Positions 1 to 6,952 are shown, numbered from the stretch's first letter. The stretch: DNA of 9,206 bases from Bacteroidota bacterium (GCA_024278655.1 JAJRSV010000147.1:1-9206), one strand, 5' to 3'. Program-made: numbers and translations. Notes: generated by a model from the sequence alone, not told the origin.

Positions 1-2610
1 AATTTGTACCAGCTTACAATAGGATTTCCGAGAGAGTTTTACAGTGTTACCGATCCGAATCAAGCAATCAACCAATTGGCTTTTGTGTTCAGAAGTGCCG
101 ACGGTTCAAAGCAAACCAGACCCGATATTTTTGTTGATATTTATGAACCCGGCTTAAACCTTGTTGTTGAGAGTCCGGAAGTTTCCGTAAAGTTCGGCGA
201 CCCGCAGCGTTCACCGGCTTTTGTTAAGCAGGGTTCCTCGGTCGAGATTATAATAAAGGCAATTGAAATAGGAACACAAACATCAAGCATAACTTTGTTT
301 GTAGATAACGGGCAGGTTGCTCAAACTTTCTCCGATTCGTTGGATTATTTGTTCAACTATAATGAATATGCACCGGGTCCGCACGATGTTGTTGCTGTAG
401 GAGTGGATACAGCCGGTTCTTCGGACACAACATTTTTTATGATGTTTGTTAATCCGCCAATGGTAAATCAGCAGCCACCGCCGGGAATTGAACCGGGAAT
501 TACAATTAACAGTCCTACAAGCGTTACATTCGAACTGTTTGCACCTTATAAAGATTTTGTTTATCTGATTGGCGACTTCAACGATTGGAAAGTTGAAACT
601 CAATATTTTCTTAACCGTTATGCATTCGGACCCGATAGTGTTGTTTGGTGGATAACTTTGGATAATGTAAGCGTAGGCACTGAGATAGCATTTCAATATC
701 TGGTCGATGGGAAGATAAGAATTGGTGATCCGTTTGCACACAAGGTGCTCGATCCATGGAACGATCCCTGGATAGACCCAGATACATATCCAAACTTAAA
801 ACCATATCCCGAAGGAAAAACCGAGCTGCTGGTTACAACGTTTAATACTGCTGAACCGCCATATCCCTGGCAGGTAACTAATTTCGAAAAACCGCCTGTT
901 GAAAAGTTGGTTATTTACGAGTTGCTGATTCGTGATTTTCTGGAAGCACACGATTATAAAACTCTGCGCGATACTATTCAATACTTAAAACGTTTGGGCG
1001 TTAATGCAATTGAATTAATGCCGATAATGGAATTCTCGGGTAACATAAGCTGGGGTTATAATCCCGTATATCATTTGGCTCCCGATAAATATTACGGTCC
1101 TGCAGACGATTTGAAAAGCTTTATCGACAGTGCTCATGCAAATGGTATAGCTGTAATACTGGATATAGTTTTAAATCAGGTAGATAACTTAAGCCCGCTT
1201 GCAATGCTTTATTGGGATGATGCAAACAATCGTCCCGCCGTAAATAATCCGTGGTTAAATCCGGTCGCACCTCATCCGTTCAGTGTTTTTAATGATTTTA
1301 ATCACGACAGCCCTGCTACGAGATATTATGTGGACAGGGTTGTAAGTTACTGGCTCGAAGAGTTCAAGGTTGACGGTTACCGGTTCGATCTTTCGAAAGG
1401 ATTCACGCAAACCTATAGCGGCGGCGATGTAGAGCAATGGTCGCAGTACGATCAATCGAGAATTGATAATCTCGAACGCATTGCCAATACCGTTTGGTCG
1501 GTCGATTCTTCCGCTTATATGACACTGGAACATTTTGCGGTAAACAGCGAAGAAACTGTTCTTTCAGATTACGGTATGCTGTTGTGGAATAATATGAACT
1601 ATGAATATAACGAAGCAACAATGGGTTACGGTTCGAACCTTACGGGAGCATCTTACTTAACCCGCGGATGGACGGTTCCGCATCTTGTATCTTATATGGA
1701 AAGCCATGATGAAGAGCGGCTGATGTACAAAAATCTTCAGTACGGAAACTCCAGCGGCGATTATGATATAAAAGATTTTCCTATTGCCATTCAAAGAATA
1801 AAACTTGCTGCAGCGTTCTTTTTTACAATACCGGGTGTAAAATTTATGTGGCAGTTCGGTGAGCTTGGATACGATTACTCGATAAACTATCCCTGCGGCG
1901 ACGACGGCTGCCGTACCGACCCCAAACCGATAAGGTGGGATTATTTGAACGACGGCAACAGAATGAATCTGTATAAAGTATTTCAGGCACTGATAAATCT
2001 TAAAAAGAACTATTCTGCATTCGACAGCCCGAATCACACGATGAGTCTTTCATCCTTTGCAAAGCGGTTAACTATTTTAGATTCAACAATGAATGTAAAC
2101 GTAATAGGCAATTTTGCCGTAACTCAATTAAATATGAACCCGAATTTTCCGAACACCGGATGGTGGTACGATTATTTTTCGGGCGACAGTATTTTTGTTT
2201 CGAACGTAACCGATGCCATACCGCTTGAACCGGGTGAGTTTCATATATACACAACCGTTAAGCTTCCTACCCCGGAAGAAGGAATACTTTTGGATGTTGA
2301 AAAAGTTGACAACGAAAGCGTAACAAAATTCGAACTCGAACAGAATTATCCGAATCCATTCAATCCTTCCACAACAATTAAATTCAGTATTCCCTCGCCT
2401 TACCAGGGAGAAGGACAAAGTGTGAGGTTGACGACGCTGAAAGTTTATGATGTTTTAGGAAGAGAAGTAGCCACGTTAGTAAACGAAGAACTATCTCCCG
2501 GAAACTACCAGGTTACTTTCGATGCCTCCGACCTGGCAAGCGGTGTGTATATTTATCAGATTAAAACGGCAGGTTTTATTTCCTCGAAAAAAATGCTGCT
2601 TTTAAAATAA
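1..2610 (+). CDS. Secreted GH13 alpha-amylase-family glycoside hydrolase with T9SS type A sorting domain (5' partial)
   Basis: The reading frame is open from the first base, so the true start and signal peptide lie upstream; residues are numbered from window codon 1. Residues ~1-50 look like the end of a beta-rich domain, ~55-150 an Ig-like domain, ~165-275 a CBM48/E-set-like domain (VYLIGDFNDW), ~300-690 the GH13 barrel, and ~778-869 the T9SS sorting domain (NYPNPFNPST to KMLLLK). The barrel begins with VIYELLIRDF and WGYNPVYHLAPDKYYG. Conserved region II is YRFD (nucleophile Asp463), region III is TLEHF (acid/base Glu510) and region IV is ESHDEE (Asp570), so the catalytic triad is intact. 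Region I reads DIVLNQ, with Gln393 where the family usually has His. By family it should hydrolyse alpha-1,4/1,6-glucans, exported through the outer membrane by T9SS; exact specificity cannot be read. The sorting domain carries an in-frame palindromic insert. The next gene encodes a secreted carbohydrate-binding-like protein, which supports a role in polysaccharide use. Confidence 0.93.
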   Translation, partial: NLYQLTIGFPREFYSVTDPNQAINQLAFVFRSADGSKQTRPDIFVDIYEPGLNLVVESPEVSVKFGDPQRSPAFVKQGSSVEIIIKAIEIGTQTSSITLFVDNGQVAQTFSDSLDYLFNYNEYAPGPHDVVAVGVDTAGSSDTTFFMMFVNPPMVNQQPPPGIEPGITINSPTSVTFELFAPYKDFVYLIGDFNDWKVETQYFLNRYAFGPDSVVWWITLDNVSVGTEIAFQYLVDGKIRIGDPFAHKVLDPWNDPWIDPDTYPNLKPYPEGKTELLVTTFNTAEPPYPWQVTNFEKPPVEKLVIYELLIRDFLEAHDYKTLRDTIQYLKRLGVNAIELMPIMEFSGNISWGYNPVYHLAPDKYYGPADDLKSFIDSAHANGIAVILDIVLNQVDNLSPLAMLYWDDANNRPAVNNPWLNPVAPHPFSVFNDFNHDSPATRYYVDRVVSYWLEEFKVDGYRFDLSKGFTQTYSGGDVEQWSQYDQSRIDNLERIANTVWSVDSSAYMTLEHFAVNSEETVLSDYGMLLWNNMNYEYNEATMGYGSNLTGASYLTRGWTVPHLVSYMESHDEERLMYKNLQYGNSSGDYDIKDFPIAIQRIKLAAAFFFTIPGVKFMWQFGELGYDYSINYPCGDDGCRTDPKPIRWDYLNDGNRMNLYKVFQALINLKKNYSAFDSPNHTMSLSSFAKRLTILDSTMNVNVIGNFAVTQLNMNPNFPNTGWWYDYFSGDSIFVSNVTDAIPLEPGEFHIYTTVKLPTPEEGILLDVEKVDNESVTKFELEQNYPNPFNPSTTIKFSIPSPYQGEGQSVRLTTLKVYDVLGREVATLVNEELSPGNYQVTFDASDLASGVYIYQIKTAGFISSKKMLLLK
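2392..2427 (+). repeat. Palindromic repeat-like insert within the T9SS domain coding sequence
   Basis: The stretch starts CCCTCGCCTTACC and ends GTGTGAGG. An outer stem pairs 2393-2398 (CCTCGC) with 2422-2427 (GTGAGG, one G-U pair), and a short inner stem pairs CTT at 2399-2401 with AAG at 2411-2413. It encodes about SPYQGEGQSVR. The sorting domain of the neighbouring secreted protein has 5 residues between its equivalents of IKFSIP and TLKVYD; here there are 13. That fits an in-frame insertion of about 24 nt. Similar CCCTC...GAGGG interspersed repeats are known in many bacteria, but other copies cannot be checked here. Confidence 0.5.
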
Positions 2611-2686
2611 TATGAATAAATCTCTGAAAGTTATTATATAATAGCGAAAATTAACGTTTTGATAATCTGATTATTTTCGGTTTCGG

Positions 2687-2715
2687 TTGACTGAATCGGG
2701 TTGATTAAGTATTTT
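2687..2715 (+). promoter_or_regulatory. Candidate sigma70-type promoter for the carbohydrate-binding protein gene
   Basis: TTGACT at 2687-2692 matches 5 of 6 bases of the -35 consensus. A 17-bp spacer is followed by TATTTT at 2710-2715 (4 of 6 for -10). It would give a leader of about 45 nt before the start at 2769. The intergenic stretch 2611-2768 shows no strong terminator for the upstream gene, so read-through is also possible. Confidence 0.4.
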
Positions 2716-2756
2716 TATTCTCAGGTATTCTGTTAGAAATAATTTACTTAAAAGAT

Positions 2757-2763
2757 AGGAGGA
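2757..2763 (+). promoter_or_regulatory. Strong Shine-Dalgarno sequence AGGAGGA
   Basis: AGGAGGA lies 5 nt before ATG 2769 and fixes that start. It is the strongest plus-strand ribosome binding site in the window; ftcD has only a weak GAGGG and the CorC-like gene has none. Confidence 0.8.
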
Positions 2764-2768
2764 ACGAT

Positions 2769-4007
2769 ATGAAAAAGTTCGTTACAATGTTCGCACTGTT
2801 AATGTTGCTGGGTTTTGTGCAGTCAATCCTTGCACAGCCGTGGTATGTTCGCGGAGACTTTAACGGATGGAGCGGAACAGCCGATGAATTGGTTGACGAC
2901 GGAACCAACGGAGATGTCACTGCGGGCGACGGAATTTATTCTCGTCTGATTACTATTCCAACTATTGGAAGATATGAGTGGAAAGTTACTTTGGACGACT
3001 GGTCGATTAGCTATCCTGCATCTAACTCGTGGTTCGAAACGCTAAGCGATAATCAGACATTATTGTTTACTTTCGATTCGAATACTCACGGAGATGGTTG
3101 GCTTCCCGATGTAAATATAGTAAATGTTGATGACCAGCCGACAGAAGCTCTCATTGCAGTAGGAGATCATAACGGTTGGAACAACGCCGGTTCCGAAGTT
3201 ATGCACGATGATGGATTGGATGGAGATTGGCAGGCGGGAGATGGTATTTATGTTTATCATGCTGTAATTGCTACCGCTGGTTCATATAACTGGAAAGCTG
3301 TTCTTTTCGGATCATGGGATGCATGGGGTGCAGATAACAGAGCAGTTAATGCAGATAATATTCCTTACACAACTACTACAGACAACCAGGACGTTTACTT
3401 CTACCTGGATCTTAATACGGGAAGAGTATTTACAGCAAACGATCCGTTACCAGTTGAATTTGTTTCGTTTACTGCTTCCGTAAGCGGCACGGTTGTAAAT
3501 CTTAACTGGAAAACAGCAACCGAAATTAATAACAGCGGCTTTGAAGTTGAAAGACAAATAAACGACAAGTGGTCGAGGGTTGGATTTGTTGAAGGTCACG
3601 GTACCACAACCGAACCGCAGAGCTACTCGTTTACCGATAACATTCAGAATGTAGCAGCAGAAAAAATTTATTACAGGTTAAAACAAGTAGACTTTAACGG
3701 AACATTTGAATACTCCGATGTAATAGAAGTAGATGTTGTTCCCGTTGAGTTTGCGCTCAATCAGAATTATCCTAATCCGTTTAACCCTGCAACAAAAATT
3801 ACTTACACGCTTGCACAAAAATCGTTGGTTACACTAAAAGTTTACGACGCAATCGGCAATGAGGTTGCAACACTCGTAAACAAACAGCAGGAGCCGGGTA
3901 ATTATGAAATACAGTTCGATGCATCAAACTTAACATCGGGTGTTTATTACTACAGGATGAACGCAGGTGAGTTTACGGCAGTTAAGAAGATGCTGCTAAT
4001 CAAATGA
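2769..4007 (+). CDS. Secreted protein with two carbohydrate-binding-like repeats and T9SS type A sorting domain
   Basis: 412 aa. A lipophilic signal peptide (MKKFVTMFALLMLLGFVQSILA) is probably cleaved before Gln23. Two related beta domains follow: ~25-113 (WYVRGDFNGW, then DDGTNGDVTAGDGIY) and ~127-225 (IAVGDHNGW, then DDGLDGDWQAGDGIY). The G-D-x-N-G-W start resembles CBM48/X25-type starch-binding modules, and the Asp/Gly-rich DDG.(N/D)GD..AGDGIY element looks like a metal-binding loop. Residues ~228-325 form a fibronectin-like module (LPVEFVSFTA, LNWKTATEINNSGFEVER), commonly found just before T9SS domains. Residues ~328-412 are the sorting domain (NQNYPNPFNPAT to KKMLLIK). No catalytic motif is visible, so it is probably a binding or scaffolding protein on the surface or outside the cell, working with the amylase-family enzyme encoded just upstream. 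It has a strong SD and a candidate promoter of its own. Glycan specificity is inferred from domain resemblance only. Confidence 0.9.
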   Translation: MKKFVTMFALLMLLGFVQSILAQPWYVRGDFNGWSGTADELVDDGTNGDVTAGDGIYSRLITIPTIGRYEWKVTLDDWSISYPASNSWFETLSDNQTLLFTFDSNTHGDGWLPDVNIVNVDDQPTEALIAVGDHNGWNNAGSEVMHDDGLDGDWQAGDGIYVYHAVIATAGSYNWKAVLFGSWDAWGADNRAVNADNIPYTTTTDNQDVYFYLDLNTGRVFTANDPLPVEFVSFTASVSGTVVNLNWKTATEINNSGFEVERQINDKWSRVGFVEGHGTTTEPQSYSFTDNIQNVAAEKIYYRLKQVDFNGTFEYSDVIEVDVVPVEFALNQNYPNPFNPATKITYTLAQKSLVTLKVYDAIGNEVATLVNKQQEPGNYEIQFDASNLTSGVYYYRMNAGEFTAVKKMLLIK

Positions 4008-4024
4008 TATTATCATTTGATTAG
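3996..4024. repeat. Perfect 14-bp inverted repeat spanning a stop codon
   Basis: CTAATCAAATGATA (3996-4009) and its exact reverse complement (4011-4024) flank a single central T. The left arm contains the last codons and the TGA stop (4005-4007) of the upstream gene. It is AT-rich and has no following T run, so it is not a classic terminator. It could act as an mRNA 3'-end stabiliser or a protein-binding palindrome. Confidence 0.75.
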
Positions 4025-4028
4025 TAAT

Positions 4029-4043
4029 CCCAACCTTGACGGG
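4029..4043. repeat. Short palindrome-type repeat, variant copy (CCCAACCTTGACGGG)
   Basis: It matches 13 of 15 bases of CCCGACCTTGTCGGG found at 7090-7104, and each copy has TAATC at or just before its left edge. Here the arms are imperfect. It sits between the stop-codon palindrome and the terminator. Confidence 0.45.
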
Positions 4044-4071
4044 TTTGATGATCAAATAAAGGTTATATATG

Positions 4072-4098
4072 AAAGGCAGGATATTCGTCCTGCCTTTT
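4072..4098 (+). terminator. Rho-independent terminator
   Basis: AAAGGCAGGA (4072-4081) pairs perfectly with TCCTGCCTTT (4088-4097) around a 6-nt loop, giving a 10-bp stem that ends in a T run. It closes the secreted-protein gene. Because the arms start with AAA, it may also work weakly in the other direction for the minus-strand methyltransferase gene ending at 4143. Confidence 0.85.
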
Positions 4099-4142
4099 GC
4101 TTTACTGTTATTTCTATTCGAAAAGCATTTCGATGATCTCAA

Positions 4143-4913
4143 TCATTTTAATTGATTACTTAATATTGCAAGCAACACTGCCGATGCGGAGGCAACATTC
4201 AGCGATTCTGCTTTTCCTTTGCCGGGAATAGTAATTTTAACATCGCTAAACTCATTTACTTCATCCGACGGTCCGCTCGTTTCGTTTGAAAGTATAAGCA
4301 GGTTCTTCTCCGTCGCTTTGAATTCGAATATACTCTCTCCTTCGATGTCTGCACACAAAAATTTGTAGCCCTTTTGCTTTAATGGATTTAATTTTTTCAA
4401 GTCAATATTTTCAAACACATTCAAATGAAAAACCGAACCCATTGAAGCACGTATTACTTTCGGGTTGAAAAGCTCTGCCGTTTCACTGCTGAGAAACAGA
4501 TAATTTATTCCAAACCAGTCGCAGTTACGGATTATTGTTCCAACGTTTCCCGGATCCGAAATGTCATCCAGATAAACCAATAAAGAATCGGTGAATGAAT
4601 TCAGATTTAATTTAACCGGTTGTTTCATTAAAAATATGCCGGCAATTCCTTCGGGTGTGCGAAGGTCGGAAATCCTTTGAAACTCAACCGCTATAAGAGC
4701 GATTAGCTTAGCGCCTTTGCTTTTAATTTCTTCGATATATTCCGGGTTGGCTTCAATAAAATGGTTTGTGGCAAAAACCACCTCGCACTTGTAGCTGCTG
4801 TTCAGTGCTTCCGGTAAAATCTTTTTGCCTTCGACTAAAAATTTGTTCTCTAACTTGCGGTATTTTTTCTGTTGAAGTGATGCATAATATTTCAGTTCGT
4901 TTTTGGTTATCAT
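4143..4913 (-). CDS. TrmH/SpoU-family RNA 2'-O-ribose methyltransferase
   Basis: 256 aa, the usual length for SPOUT-class enzymes of the RlmB/TrmH type, which use S-adenosylmethionine to methylate a ribose 2'-OH in rRNA or tRNA. The N-terminal ~100 residues look like the L30e-like substrate-binding domain (KYRKLENKFLVEGKKILPEAL is the typical opening). The C-terminal part holds the three knot motifs. Motif 1 is DDISDPGNVGTIIRNCDWFG at 116-135, with Asn123 and Arg129. Motif 2 is LILSNETSGPSDEV at 206-219, with Glu211. Motif 3 is IPGKGKAESLNVASASAVLL at 229-248, with SLN at 237-239. The block PKVIRASMGSVFHL (151-164) is also typical. The start overlaps the stop of the upstream DUF971 gene by ATGA (4910-4913), implying translational coupling. 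The exact RNA target cannot be assigned. Confidence 0.92.
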   Translation of the reverse strand: MITKNELKYYASLQQKKYRKLENKFLVEGKKILPEALNSSYKCEVVFATNHFIEANPEYIEEIKSKGAKLIALIAVEFQRISDLRTPEGIAGIFLMKQPVKLNLNSFTDSLLVYLDDISDPGNVGTIIRNCDWFGINYLFLSSETAELFNPKVIRASMGSVFHLNVFENIDLKKLNPLKQKGYKFLCADIEGESIFEFKATEKNLLILSNETSGPSDEVNEFSDVKITIPGKGKAESLNVASASAVLLAILSNQLK

Positions 4914-5251
4914 AAAAGCGGGTTATAATTCTGGTCTTTGTTTTCTTTTTCGCCTTCCTCAAGTTCTTTCAGGTAATCCCACGAATAAATTCCGGTGTTG
5001 TGCCCGTCCTGCCACGTAATTTGAATTGCGTAATCGCCCACGGTTTCTATGTTTTTTATCTTGTACATTTCGGGAGTTATAACAGTGGGAGCCGGCGGGC
5101 GGTATGTTTTGAACAGGACGGTTTCGCCTTTACATCCGGCGCAGGGACATTGATCGCGCAGATACTTCAACGAAATATAACTTTCGCTGTCATCATCCCA
5201 GGTGATTTTAAGTTTTTGATCTTTAGTTACGTTTATTTTCTTCACATTCAT
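4910..5251 (-). CDS. DUF971 (GBBH-like N-terminal domain) protein
   Basis: 113 aa, a stand-alone DUF971 domain of typical length. Family hallmarks are LRDQCPCAGCKGE (31-43, with Cys35, Cys37 and Cys40) and YAIQITWQDGHNTGIYSWDYL (74-94, with His84). The same fold occurs at the N terminus of gamma-butyrobetaine hydroxylases, where the cysteine/histidine cluster binds zinc, and in proteins linked to Mrp/ApbC iron-sulfur carriers. Metal binding is therefore likely, but no reaction is established for stand-alone members. It is the first gene of a minus-strand pair with the RNA methyltransferase (ATGA overlap). No clear Shine-Dalgarno precedes ATG 5251. The C-terminal tail (ELEEGEKENKDQNYN) is charged and likely disordered. 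Confidence 0.9.
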   Translation of the reverse strand: MNVKKINVTKDQKLKITWDDDSESYISLKYLRDQCPCAGCKGETVLFKTYRPPAPTVITPEMYKIKNIETVGDYAIQITWQDGHNTGIYSWDYLKELEEGEKENKDQNYNPLL

Positions 5252-5314
5252 AATTTTACCGCAAATTGAATTTTAACGTATATTATTTTAAGTAAAATTT
5301 ATATGAGGTTCAAT

Positions 5315-5353
5315 TTGTTGGCATGTAAATTAATTTTTTATAATGTATCTTTG
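5315..5353 (+). promoter_or_regulatory. Candidate promoter for the CorC-like gene
   Basis: TATAAT at 5339-5344 lies 15 bp after TTGGCA (5318-5323) or 18 bp after TTGTTG (5315-5320). Overlapping it, TATCTTTG at 5346-5353 fits the TAnnTTTG -7 box known in Bacteroidetes, though its TTTG (5314-5317) is further away than usual. Which one is used cannot be decided by eye. The leader would be about 75-85 nt. No convincing promoter was seen for the divergent minus-strand pair within 5252-5435. Confidence 0.4.
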
Positions 5354-5400
5354 CTGCGTAACTTGTAGTGTAATGTTCAACAAATAGGGAAAGGAATTTT

Positions 5401-5428
5401 GGCTGTTAGAGCGATTTTTGCAACAGCC
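5401..5428 (+). promoter_or_regulatory. Hairpin in the 5' leader just before the CorC-like start codon
   Basis: GGCTGTT (5401-5407) pairs with AACAGCC (5422-5428), with a possible inner GC/GC pairing. The stem ends 7 nt before ATG 5436, where a Shine-Dalgarno sequence would normally sit, and no SD is visible there. It may affect translation initiation. Confidence 0.4.
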
Positions 5429-5435
5429 CTTATGA

Positions 5436-6776
5436 ATGGATCCATTGATAATTGAACTTATCGCTTTTGTTCTGCTGATTTTTCTTGCCGGATTTTTATC
5501 AGCCGCTGAATTGGCAATTTCCTCTTACGGTGAAAATAAGATAGATGAACTGAGGGAACGCAGCAGCAAGCTTACGCCTTACTTCGAGAAAATTCTTGAA
5601 TATGAGGAATCATTTTTCGGCTCGATACAGGTAGTGTATTATGTAGCCGTTATTTCCGCTGCAGCTCTCGGGTTTCATTTGCTTTTATCTATAGGACTAT
5701 ACATCGATGCTGCTCGAAATATTTTTACCGGTAATCCTTTTTTGCTGGCGTTCATTTTAATACTATTATTGCTCCCTCCGTTGGTTATAGTTTTCTGTGT
5801 ACTTATTCCCAAAGCTTTGGCGTATAAATTTTCGGGTTCCATTGCCGAGAGGTCGGTAAGACCGTTATTTTTTCTGTCGAGGATTATGAATCTGCCGGTT
5901 AAAACGCTTACGGCAATAAGCAACTTTTTACTCAAGCCATTTAACGAAAAAACCGGTTTCTCACAAACACGTCCTTCCGAAGATGAAATACTTGATATAA
6001 TTTCAGACGGAGTGAAGTCGGGTGCCATTGACGAAAAAGAGCAAGAGATAATCGAAAATATACTTGAGTTCAACGATTTGAAAGCTAATGAAGTAATGGT
6101 GCCGCGAACGGAAATGATTGCAGTCGATTTATCGGAAGATGAAGATAAAATTCTGAATGAGATATTAAATTCCGGGCATTCGCTTGTTCCGGCATTCGAG
6201 GAAACACCCGATAACATCGTGGGTGTAATTCACACAAAAGATTTTATGAAAAGATACATCGAGAAGAAAAAGATTTCCATCAGGAACTTGGTACGACCGG
6301 CATACTTCATTCCGGAAACAAAACTAATTTCGGAAGTGTTAAGAGAAATGCAGCAGATTGGCGAACGGCTTGCCATAGTTACGGATGAATACGGCGGAAC
6401 CGAAGGCGTGATAACACTTGAAGATGTTCTCGAGGAGATTGTCGGAGAGATAAAAGACAAAACCAAAGTTGAAGTAAGCGATTTCAGTAAATTCCCCGAC
6501 GGCACGTTCCGCATTCTCGGCTCGATGGATATAGACGACTTTAACGAAACTTTCAATTATAAGCTGCCCGAATCTGATGAGTACAACACCATTGCCGGAT
6601 TCGTTGCCGATAAAAGCGGAAAGATTTTGAACATAGGTGAATCGTTTGAGTTCGAAGGTCTCCGCTTTGAACTGATAAAAAAGATACGGCAAAAAATGGT
6701 GCAGTTTAAAGTTTATGCAGAAGAAAATGATTTTGCCGTGGAAGAAAAAGAAAACGGGAAAGCCGAAGAAGAATAA
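5436..6776 (+). CDS. HlyC/CorC (CNNM)-family membrane protein with CBS pair
   Basis: 446 aa in the standard CorC order. The DUF21/CNNM membrane domain spans ~1-195, with hydrophobic segments at ~3-30, ~62-90 and ~102-126. A CBS pair spans ~215-340, including VMVPRTEMIAVD (220-231) and the family signature DEYGGTEGVITLEDVLEEIV (317-336). A CorC_HlyC domain covers ~348-430. The tail is acidic. Characterised relatives move Mg2+ across the inner membrane under control of nucleotide binding to the CBS domains; in Bacteroidota the paralogue GldE belongs to gliding/secretion loci. TGA at 5433-5435 lies in frame directly before ATG 5436, so this is the earliest start; an ATG at 5432 is in another frame and stops soon. 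The membrane domain has IPKALA but the preceding residues are FCVL instead of the usual G-E-x-x, so transport is uncertain. Confidence 0.92.
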   Translation: MDPLIIELIAFVLLIFLAGFLSAAELAISSYGENKIDELRERSSKLTPYFEKILEYEESFFGSIQVVYYVAVISAAALGFHLLLSIGLYIDAARNIFTGNPFLLAFILILLLLPPLVIVFCVLIPKALAYKFSGSIAERSVRPLFFLSRIMNLPVKTLTAISNFLLKPFNEKTGFSQTRPSEDEILDIISDGVKSGAIDEKEQEIIENILEFNDLKANEVMVPRTEMIAVDLSEDEDKILNEILNSGHSLVPAFEETPDNIVGVIHTKDFMKRYIEKKKISIRNLVRPAYFIPETKLISEVLREMQQIGERLAIVTDEYGGTEGVITLEDVLEEIVGEIKDKTKVEVSDFSKFPDGTFRILGSMDIDDFNETFNYKLPESDEYNTIAGFVADKSGKILNIGESFEFEGLRFELIKKIRQKMVQFKVYAEENDFAVEEKENGKAEEE

Positions 6777-6870
6777 CGGAAATTATAAAACTGTTCCCGG
6801 TCGGGGTCTTGTTTGGAATCGAAAATTATAATAAGTTTGAACTCGAAAAATTTGAAATTTTAGCATAAAA

Positions 6871-6929
6871 GCTGGTGTAGCCCACCTTCGTTTGCAAAAG
6901 CAAACTACGGCGGGTAAACTCAGTTGGGG
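6871..6929 (+). pseudogene. tRNA-Thr 5' remnant interrupted by a hairpin element
   Basis: GCTGGTGTAG (6871-6880) equals the first ten bases of the intact tRNA at 6953. CTCAGTTGG (6919-6927) equals the next nine. Between them lies a 38-nt insert (6881-6918). Homology ends in the D-loop; there is no anticodon or T arm. This is a truncated, interrupted tRNA copy. Confidence 0.75.
6877..6918 (+). repeat. REP-like element: GTAG plus imperfect hairpin
   Basis: GTAG (6877-6880) is followed by CCCACCTTCGTTTGC (6881-6895), an AAAA loop, and GCAAACTACGGCGGG (6900-6914). The arms pair at 12 of 15 positions. A GTAG/GGAG tetranucleotide followed by an imperfect palindrome is the layout of REP sequences mobilised by RAYT (IS200/IS605-like) transposases. 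The GTAG here also belongs to the tRNA sequence, so it could be the target rather than part of the element. Confidence 0.55.
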
Positions 6930-6952
6930 AAATTGATAAGATAATTTAATAA

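Noticed and set aside
4..6. TTG at position 4 as the start of the amylase-family gene
   Set aside because: The frame is open through base 1 and the protein lacks a signal peptide there although it has a T9SS domain; the true start is outside the window.
5432..5434. ATG at 5432 as the start of the CorC-like gene
   Set aside because: It is in a different frame and reaches a stop after seven codons. The CorC frame has a TGA immediately before ATG 5436.
5675..6217. 180-codon minus-strand ORF inside the CorC-like gene
   Set aside because: It is fully antisense to a gene with strong family motifs. The Ser/Ile-rich composition fits a mirror frame of AT-rich coding sequence.
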